Source of the DNA: Smithella sp. ME-1
GTDB lineage: Bacteria > Desulfobacterota > Syntrophia > Syntrophales > Smithellaceae
Reading direction: 5' to 3'
DNA length: 6,458 bases
NCBI GenBank assembly: GCA_000495415.1
Contig: AWGX01000523.1
Span: 1 to 6,458 of the forward strand
In this document: one piece after another, positions 1 to 4,927 of the stretch
How the letters are laid out: the number at the start of each line of letters is the position of its first letter
Numbering within the stretch: position 1 is the stretch's first letter
Program-made: the position numbers and the translations under genes
Notes under the pieces: generated by a model
The model's database searches: none
Seen by the model: only the letters and a program-made list of their open reading frames with translations
Told to the model about the DNA's origin: nothing

Positions 1-90
1 AGCCATTACTGAAACACTACATTAACATTTAACATGAATTTGAATTTGATTCAATCGCTTATGGGTGTTGCGAATGCATTCTCTCCACGC

Positions 91-124
91 AATAAAAAAG
101 GGGCAGTCAAGCCCCTTTTTTATT
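91..124 (-). terminator. Rho-independent terminator of the FnIII lipoprotein gene
   Basis: A GC-rich hairpin (GGGGC, six-base loop, GCCCC; 100-104 and 111-115) is extended by A-runs on the left and T-runs on the right. On the minus strand it lies 17 bases past the lipoprotein stop and reads as stem-loop followed by TTTTTT. The flanks are symmetrical, so it could also stop transcription arriving on the plus strand from the left. Positions 1-90 contain no gene that I can support. Confidence 0.9.
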
Positions 125-141
125 TTCATTGTGATTATACA

Positions 142-1452
142 TTAAGGCACTGTCACGGATACTTCGTTTGATTCCGTACTCTCGCCGTTTTCATTAACTG
201 CTGTCACGACTATATAGTAAGTGCCAGTTGGAAGCGTTGCTTCCGTAGTCAATGGAGGTTCGATATCCGATACCAAGGATGGGGCCCCAGTTTCCTTTGA
301 AACTCCTTGGGCCGTACCGACGTATACGTAGTAGTGAGTGACTTCTGGTGTAGCGGCTACTTCATTCCACGTGAGTGTTACAGTAGAGCCTGTTAATTCT
401 GGAGGTTCGAGAACAGGGGCCATTGGTGGCGGAGTTTCAGTCGGCGTAACTAAAACAGCGAAAGACGGACTGCTCGCAACAGTTGACTGCAAATAGAAGG
501 TATAAGGAATCCCGTTTTCAAGACCGGATACGGAATTTCCATTCCTAAATTCGGGAATTCTGGTAACAGTTCCGGGAGAACTATCCGGATAGTAATAAAG
601 ATTATAAGATGTGTAAGGATGGGTACCAGGCAAATCAACCCAACTTATTGAAACATGCTGATTGGGTTCTATGTATGATTTTGCGGTAATAGAAGTGACC
701 ACTGCTCCGGTTGTGTCGTCTATATCAGTGCTCTCGGTACCCAGTGTGGCTGAAACCTTTCCCGATGGTCCTGTTTCTGCGGTTTCTGCTGTCATGTTGA
801 CCGCGCAAAGCCTGTCGTTTTCAGGGCCCCAAGTAACCGGCTTGATAATCCAGGTTATTCCGGATCCGGAATTGATGGTTTCCGAACTCGTGGATTGCCC
901 AAGAACAGTCAGAACTCCTTTTGCATAGTCTGTAGGAGCCGTACACTCAAGACGTATATTGTAGGAGGCAACGGCCGGGACAGCAGTTACTGGCGTCCAC
1001 GTGACCGTAATCTCAGCGTTTCCGGCGTTAGCACGGACATTTTTTGGTGCCGTAGGCGGGGGGGGAGCAGTTGGTATAGCGGGAGCTATATCTGACAAAT
1101 CACTTTCGCCGTTAGTGGCACTTACTGCCGTAAAAGCAAAGTAGTAAGTTGTTCCATTATTAAGGCCAGTAACGGTACTGGGTGCACTAGGTAACCCGGT
1201 CGCAAATAAAATCCCTGTAGATTTCGTGAAAGAATATGAGGTGCTATAGTAAACATTGTAGGTATCAGCACCTGCTACCATCGGCCAGTAAAGAGTGGCC
1301 TGTTTATCTCCGGCATCGGCCCTGAGTTGTATCGTTGAAACGTCCGGTGGAGATGGCGTAACAGCTGCCGGTGTATCGGTCTTGGAACCGCAGGCAGATA
1401 TCAAAATTACAACCAGACTTAACAATAATAAGTATGCTGATAATTTTTTCAT
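142..1452 (-). CDS. Fibronectin type III repeat lipoprotein
   Basis: The 436-residue protein is probably anchored in the outer membrane and displayed in the periplasm or at the surface. Residues 1-21 form a lipoprotein signal: MKK, a hydrophobic stretch, then a lipobox ending ISAC, so Cys21 is the predicted lipidated residue. Gly follows it, with no Asp at +2 to retain the protein in the inner membrane. After a Pro/Thr-rich linker come four fibronectin type III-like beta-sandwich domains at about 38-127, 135-238, 250-340 and 343-436. Each shows the usual core Trp (for example LYW, VTW, ISW, LTW), a Tyr in the YxVYY-type strand, and an LxxGxxYxF-type turn. Domain 2 is the most divergent and contains two cysteines (170, 216) that could pair. 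A proline-rich hinge (126-137) separates domains 1 and 2. There is no catalytic domain; the family usually mediates binding or spacing, and the ligand is unknown. The start is supported by AAGGAG five bases upstream of ATG. The gene appears monocistronic. Confidence 0.85.
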   Translation of the reverse strand: MKKLSAYLLLLSLVVILISACGSKTDTPAAVTPSPPDVSTIQLRADAGDKQATLYWPMVAGADTYNVYYSTSYSFTKSTGILFATGLPSAPSTVTGLNNGTTYYFAFTAVSATNGESDLSDIAPAIPTAPPPPTAPKNVRANAGNAEITVTWTPVTAVPAVASYNIRLECTAPTDYAKGVLTVLGQSTSSETINSGSGITWIIKPVTWGPENDRLCAVNMTAETAETGPSGKVSATLGTESTDIDDTTGAVVTSITAKSYIEPNQHVSISWVDLPGTHPYTSYNLYYYPDSSPGTVTRIPEFRNGNSVSGLENGIPYTFYLQSTVASSPSFAVLVTPTETPPPMAPVLEPPELTGSTVTLTWNEVAATPEVTHYYVYVGTAQGVSKETGAPSLVSDIEPPLTTEATLPTGTYYIVVTAVNENGESTESNEVSVTVP

Positions 1453-1614
1453 TAATACTCCTTATAAAGTCATCTTAAGTTATTGTACGTTGAAATGACC
1501 GCACTCCAAAGGTATTGAAAATATAAGAAATAGGAGTTCATTTTTTAAAAATTTGTAGTTGATATAACTTATAAATAATGCCCATCAAAGGTATTGACTG
1601 TCAAGCTAATTTTT
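1453..1614 (-). promoter_or_regulatory. Upstream and 5' untranslated region of the lipoprotein gene
   Basis: This AT-rich stretch lies between the lipoprotein start and the inverted-repeat element. On the minus strand a consensus -35 TTGACA lies at 1604-1599, with a weaker -10 CATTAT at 1580-1575 (18-base spacer). Transcription would start near 1568 and leave an untranslated leader of about 115 bases. A 12-bp direct repeat lies in this region, with one copy inside the promoter spacer. The RBS AAGGAG sits just before the start codon. I recognise no riboswitch. The promoter assignment is from sequence only. Confidence 0.45.
1507..1597. repeat. Perfect 12-bp direct repeat CAAAGGTATTGA (two copies)
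   Basis: The copies lie at 1507-1518 and 1586-1597, 79 bases apart start to start, inside otherwise AT-rich DNA. The upstream copy (relative to the minus-strand gene) falls between the candidate -35 and -10; the other falls in the predicted leader. This arrangement would suit a regulator binding two sites with DNA looping, or a duplication. No regulator is identified. Confidence 0.6.
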
Positions 1615-1741
1615 ACCACGTTAGAAAGCCCCACCATTTGCCCCCGTCCGAAGCCTTGCTTCTATCAGGGCTTGCAGAGAGGATGATGGTTTTTCCTTTT
1701 TCAGCGAACATTTGTTTAATGTAACATTTGAGCCTACCCAT
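1613..1741 (-). CDS. Possible small ORF inside the inverted-repeat element (unrecognised)
   Basis: An open frame of 42 codons runs from ATG at 1741 to TAA at 1613-1615. The protein starts MGRLKCYIKQMFAEKGK, passes through LSASPDRSKASDGGK and ends WWGFLTW. It is basic, has no signal peptide or membrane segment, and matches no family that I know. The ORF fills most of the inverted-repeat element; its stop codon overlaps the outer base of one repeat arm and extends two bases beyond it. The frame is also in phase with the J/HTH gene: after that gene's TAG, six sense codons lead to this ATG without another stop. No convincing ribosome binding site precedes the ATG. It could be a coding palindromic element, the remnant of a longer gene 3' end, or a chance frame. 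Confidence 0.3.
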   Translation of the reverse strand: MGRLKCYIKQMFAEKGKTIILSASPDRSKASDGGKWWGFLTW

Positions 1742-1769
1742 TTTAGAATCGAAGGTTTTCTAACGTGGT
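1615..1769. repeat. 155-bp element with perfect 13-bp terminal inverted repeats
   Basis: ACCACGTTAGAAA at 1615-1627 is the exact reverse complement of 1757-1769. The interior (about 130 bases) is more GC-rich than the flank on the lipoprotein side and includes a small hairpin (GAAGC, three-base loop, GCTTC at 1650-1662). The right arm lies within the 3' end of the J/HTH gene and supplies its final Pro-Arg codons and TAG stop. No transposase is encoded and I see no clear target duplication. It resembles a MITE or a palindromic element inserted at a gene end, or it may be a long-range RNA stem in the 3' untranslated region of the operon. Confidence 0.6.
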
Positions 1770-2416
1770 TTATCCACCAGGGAATTTATGTAACGGATAC
1801 TGATTTCATCCGCCGGTTCTATGCAGAGGCATTTTAAATATGCTTTAATGAAACCTTTGAGAAAAATCGGCGCAGGTAATTTTTCTGTTTTGTCATCTTC
1901 TATCCAGTGCAAATAATCGAGGCGGATTTTTGTCTGCTGATGGATTGCTTCAACGGCGACGCCCAGTTCGTTTCTTATTTCCTTCAGATCAGCGCCTCTG
2001 ATCTCCTGCCGGGAAATTATTTCACTGATGCGCTGGCTTTGAGAAATTTTTGCTTTTAATTCGGAACCACGAACTTTGGGCATGCCTGAAGTATCCTTCT
2101 GCCGGTTAAATTCAAAAATACTGACCGGTCTTTTAGCTGCCGGGCCTGTTTCCGCAGGTTCGAGAACTCCCTCCCGAATAAGTTCGTTATTGTAAATTTC
2201 TCTTTCTTTTTCATTGATGAGCGTGGAATAAGCTTTTTCCAGACGAGCAAGTATTTCTTTTCTTTCTTTCTGCGAAAAAAAGGAATAACTGACGAGAGAA
2301 TCGGGCTGGTACATCTGTAATGCGGAATTGTAAGCTGCTCGAATTTCCAGCGCTGTAGCGTTCGGTTTGATATCCAGCATTTCGTAATAATTCAACTGGG
2401 TAAAATCTTTTTCCAT
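1760..2416 (-). CDS. Degenerate J-domain protein with C-terminal RodZ-type HTH
   Basis: The 218-residue protein has two recognisable parts. Residues about 8-80 fit a J domain: YYEMLDIKPNAT, then helix II, then the helix III/IV segment ARLEKAYSTLINEKEREIYN. The diagnostic HPD of J proteins reads QPD (37-39), and this His is needed to stimulate Hsp70 in canonical DnaJ. It therefore probably acts as a scaffold rather than a co-chaperone. A polar linker (about 85-128) follows. Residues about 130-205 then match the helix-turn-helix of the RodZ/HTH_25 family, including IRGADLKEIRNELGV and LPAPIFLKGFIKAYLKCL. RodZ uses this domain to contact the MreB cytoskeleton, but there is no transmembrane helix or periplasmic domain here, so a soluble adaptor or DNA-binding role is possible. 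The start is supported by GAGG six bases upstream of ATG. The gene follows the MinD-like gene by 23 bp, which implies an operon. Its stop codon lies in an inverted-repeat arm. Confidence 0.8.
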   Translation of the reverse strand: MEKDFTQLNYYEMLDIKPNATALEIRAAYNSALQMYQPDSLVSYSFFSQKERKEILARLEKAYSTLINEKEREIYNNELIREGVLEPAETGPAAKRPVSIFEFNRQKDTSGMPKVRGSELKAKISQSQRISEIISRQEIRGADLKEIRNELGVAVEAIHQQTKIRLDYLHWIEDDKTEKLPAPIFLKGFIKAYLKCLCIEPADEISIRYINSLVDKPR

Positions 2417-2439
2417 TTACGGCCTCAGATTATTAAATT

Positions 2440-3360
2440 TTAAAGATAGTTAAGAATCAGTTGTTCGCCGAGGGAATTACTCATTCTCCTGTTCAGCTCG
2501 CGCAGATCATTGGCGGCACGGGTATGAGGATAACGATCTAAAAACGATACTCTCTGGCAGATGGCATCGTGAACATGTTCATCATAGGCGATGTTTCCCA
2601 CAAAATCAACATTCAGTCCGAGATGCTTTTTGATGATTTTGCATATCTGTGAGCCCATCTCTATATTGTCCTGTTTGCGCAATTGGTTAAGAATAAGTTT
2701 GAATTGAAAAGAGTTAAAATCTTTTTTAATCAGCGCGAATTTTTCCGGGAATTCTTTCCGGACAATGGAAACGATATTTTCCGGTTTGTTTAAAGAATCA
2801 TCACCCAGGTGTTCTTTTACCTTCTTTTCCAGCGTCTTAAATTCAACTGCGGAAAAGTAATGGCGGATGCGGCGCAGATAGATGGCGCGCATCAGCCGGT
2901 ATACATTTTCAATAGAAGTCGGCTCCGGCGTGGTGATAAATATGCCGTTTCTGGAAGCCAGGAAAAAATCAAGCGTGTTGAAGGCAGTACCCGCTCCGAG
3001 ATCCAGAATAATATATTCGTATTTGAGTTTGGCTATGGACTTCAGCGTTTTAATCTTTTTTTCATAAGGTAGATTGGCAATATCCAGGCTATCGTGAGCG
3101 CCGCTGATTAAAAAAAGGTTGGGGAAGGGCGTTGACAGAACGGTGTCTTCCAGATCGGGGATTTTTTTCGATACAAAATCAGAGAAACATTTCTCCGGAT
3201 AAGGGACGTTAACCATTGTATGCAGGTTTGCCGCGCCCAGATCAAGATCAATCATCAGAGTTTTTTTGCCCGACTTTGCCAAAAGCCGTCCCAGGGAACT
3301 GGCCAGAAAACTCTTGCCTGATCCTCCTTTGCCTCCCCCAATTGGCCAGATATGCGCCAT
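2440..3360 (-). CDS. MinD/ParA-family (FlhG-like) P-loop ATPase
   Basis: This 306-residue protein belongs to the deviant Walker A ATPases, which dimerise on ATP and position cell structures (MinD, FlhG/FleN, ParA). Visible motifs are the deviant Walker A GGGKGGSGKS (8-17, signature Lys11 and P-loop Lys16), the A' strand LMIDLDLGAANLH (35-47), Walker B IILDLGAG (117-124, Asp120), TTPEPTSIENVYRLMRA (143-159) and a late LILNQLR (222-228). GNIAYDEHVHDAI (256-267) matches the conserved C-terminal strand and turn of the family. The LGAAN and PEPTSI motifs resemble FlhG/YlxH more than chromosomal ParA. Residues about 165-215 form a Lys/Glu-rich helical stretch that looks longer than in typical MinD. 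I see no convincing C-terminal membrane-targeting amphipathic helix and no flagellar genes nearby, so the cargo is unknown. The start has a weak GGAT Shine-Dalgarno site. It is the first gene of an operon with the J/HTH gene and is divergent from the SpoIID gene. Confidence 0.85.
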   Translation of the reverse strand: MAHIWPIGGGKGGSGKSFLASSLGRLLAKSGKKTLMIDLDLGAANLHTMVNVPYPEKCFSDFVSKKIPDLEDTVLSTPFPNLFLISGAHDSLDIANLPYEKKIKTLKSIAKLKYEYIILDLGAGTAFNTLDFFLASRNGIFITTPEPTSIENVYRLMRAIYLRRIRHYFSAVEFKTLEKKVKEHLGDDSLNKPENIVSIVRKEFPEKFALIKKDFNSFQFKLILNQLRKQDNIEMGSQICKIIKKHLGLNVDFVGNIAYDEHVHDAICQRVSFLDRYPHTRAANDLRELNRRMSNSLGEQLILNYL

Positions 3361-3389
3361 AAGCCATCCAATTGTTTGAATTTTAAAAA

Positions 3390-3418
3390 GTCATACATGA
3401 TAAATCAGTGATATTCAA
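3390..3418 (-). promoter_or_regulatory. Candidate promoter of the MinD-like/J-HTH operon
   Basis: On the minus strand, TTGAAT (3418-3413) and TATGAC (3395-3390) are separated by 17 bases. Each hexamer has four of six consensus bases. Transcription would start near 3383, about 22 bases before the ATG at 3360. It lies in the 136-bp divergent region and was assigned by eye. Confidence 0.4.
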
Positions 3419-3461
3419 GCGATAAATGCAATTCCCGGATATCGTTTGCGGGATAACTTTC

Positions 3462-3490
3462 TTGACTTTATTCGCTTTTACTCTTAAAAA
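3462..3490 (+). promoter_or_regulatory. Candidate promoter giving a leaderless SpoIID mRNA
   Basis: TTGACT (3462-3467) and TAAAAA (3485-3490) are separated by 17 bases. The expected start of transcription, about seven bases past the -10, falls on the ATG at 3497 itself. This would explain why no Shine-Dalgarno sequence precedes that ATG. The -10 is only a four-of-six match. Confidence 0.4.
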
Positions 3491-3496
3491 ATAACC

Positions 3497-4819
3497 ATGA
3501 TTGATCGGGAACCTGAGATTAAAGTTGCCCTATTGCAAAATTACAAAGAAGCACGTGTCGCTTTGAACGGGGGATTTTTTTTGACGGATGGTCGTAAGCT
3601 GGAAGGCAGGTTGGCCGTTTACGTTGATCGTGGTCAGGCTGTGCTTAAAGATTCTGCGGGTAAGGAAATATTTCGGCAGAAAGAAATTCTGTTAATGCCC
3701 GAAGGCGACTCCTTTTTCGCAGTGTCTGATGTAAAAATCGGCATTGATTTTCACTGGCAAAGAACTCAGGAACAATCATTTCGCGGCAGATTGATTTTTT
3801 CCGCTGTTTCTGAATCCTCTTTAAATCTCATAAACGAAATCTCTCTGGAAGATTACCTCGAAAGCGTTATCTCCTCGGAAATGTCTGCTGCCGCGCCGCT
3901 GGAATTTTTAAAAGCGCAGGCCATCACCGCCCGCAGCTGGCTGGTAAATATGCTTGATAAAAAAAAGTCAGCAAGATCTTCATCACAAATCAAAACTGAA
4001 AATGAAATCGTTGTCTGGCAGGATGTCAACGATCACGCAGGATTCGATGTCTGTGCCGACGACCATTGCCAGCGCTATCAGGGGATAACCAGAATTATTT
4101 CCGAAAATGTTCGTGAGGCTATAACCCAGACATGCGGAAATTTTCTCATTTACAATAAGGAAATCTGTGATGCCCGTTATTATAAATGCTGCGGCGGGCA
4201 GACAGAAATTTATTCAACCGCATGGGAAGATAGAAATTATGATTATTTAAGTAATGTGAGCGATGATATTGATCCGCATTCTCCTGCCCGCTCGGAAAGT
4301 GACGCAAAAAGATGGCTTACCGGCAGACCCGGCGCTTATTGTAATACGATGGATAAAGAATTGCTGAAAAATATTTTGCCCGCTTTTGATCAGGAAACAC
4401 CTGATTTTTACCGCTGGCAGGTTATTTACAAAAGAAAAAAATTGGAAGAAATAATTGAAAAGAAATCGGGGATTGATTTCGGCAATCTGTTAAATATCGA
4501 GTCGCTGGAACGCGGCCCGTCCGGTAGAATTTCCAAATTAAAAATAGAAGGCTCACTAAAGACAATGATTGTTGGCAAGGAACTGGAAATTCGCCGGTGG
4601 CTTTCACCAAGCCATCTGTTGAGTAGTGCTTTTGTTGTATTTGCAGAAAGGGATGCAACCGGGGAAATCAACAGTTTCATTTTTAAAGGTGGTGGTTGGG
4701 GACACGGCGTAGGTATGTGCCAGATCGGCGCGGCAGTAATGGCATCCAAAGGATTTAAAGCGGAAGAAATCCTGACACATTACTTTAAGAACGCGCAAAC
4801 AAAAAAGTTGTATGATTAA
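3497..4819 (+). CDS. SpoIID/LytB-domain protein (probable peptidoglycan lytic enzyme)
   Basis: This 440-residue protein belongs to the SpoIID/LytB family. B. subtilis SpoIID is a lytic transglycosylase that cleaves glycan strands stripped of stem peptides. The core is clear: ISLEDYLESVISSEMSAAAP with Glu128 at the position of the family's catalytic acid, then LEFLKAQAITARSW (135-148), YYKCCGGQTE (228-237), and the C-terminal signature GGGWGHGVGMCQIGA (398-412) followed by a short helix and HYF. About 110 N-terminal residues precede the core and probably form a beta domain. Several cysteines (186, 191, 213, 224, 231, 232) cluster in the middle, including CADDHC. An in-frame TAA at 3485-3487, 12 bases upstream, fixes the start at ATG 3497 or later. 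The protein thus begins MIDREPEIKV with no signal peptide or membrane anchor, which is odd for a wall enzyme. There is no Shine-Dalgarno site. It lies upstream of the AmpG-like permease and is divergent from the MinD-like operon. Confidence 0.85.
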   Translation: MIDREPEIKVALLQNYKEARVALNGGFFLTDGRKLEGRLAVYVDRGQAVLKDSAGKEIFRQKEILLMPEGDSFFAVSDVKIGIDFHWQRTQEQSFRGRLIFSAVSESSLNLINEISLEDYLESVISSEMSAAAPLEFLKAQAITARSWLVNMLDKKKSARSSSQIKTENEIVVWQDVNDHAGFDVCADDHCQRYQGITRIISENVREAITQTCGNFLIYNKEICDARYYKCCGGQTEIYSTAWEDRNYDYLSNVSDDIDPHSPARSESDAKRWLTGRPGAYCNTMDKELLKNILPAFDQETPDFYRWQVIYKRKKLEEIIEKKSGIDFGNLLNIESLERGPSGRISKLKIEGSLKTMIVGKELEIRRWLSPSHLLSSAFVVFAERDATGEINSFIFKGGGWGHGVGMCQIGAAVMASKGFKAEEILTHYFKNAQTKKLYD

Positions 4820-4839
4820 ACATTTTTACTTCATCTGTC

Positions 4840-4862
4840 ATTCCCTGGCTTGACCAGGGAAT
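4840..4862. repeat. Small palindrome of ATTCCC...GGGAAT type
   Basis: ATTCCCTGG, a five-base loop and CCAGGGAAT form a perfect 9-bp stem, framed by TGTC on the left and CCAG on the right. No T-run follows on either strand, so it is not a standard terminator. Its form recalls the dispersed ATTCCC-N-GGGAAT repeats (dRS3-like) found in many proteobacterial intergenic regions. It sits between the SpoIID and permease genes. The TTG at 4850, which would extend the permease frame, lies in its loop. Confidence 0.6.
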
Positions 4863-4927
4863 CCAGAAAAAATTTGTTTAAGGGCAAAATGCAAAATATC
4901 GTCAACGAAGCCAACAAAGGTAGGCGA

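Noticed and set aside
40..54. Small palindrome TTGAAT-TTG-ATTCAA
   Set aside because: Six-base arms in AT-rich DNA with no neighbouring gene start in view; too likely by chance to call an operator.
1467..1538. 23-codon minus-strand frame (MNSYFLYFQYLWS...) in the lipoprotein leader, considered as a leader peptide
   Set aside because: No Shine-Dalgarno sequence, no run of a regulatory amino acid, and no attenuator hairpin next to it.
1613..1769. Element interior as a known riboswitch
   Set aside because: I could not fit it to the conserved cores of riboswitch classes that I know, and it lies at a gene 3' end rather than in a leader.
3431..3454. ATTCCCG...CGGGAT in the divergent region as a third copy of the dispersed palindrome
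   Set aside because: The outer bases do not pair and the stem is only about four bases; too degenerate to group with the other two.
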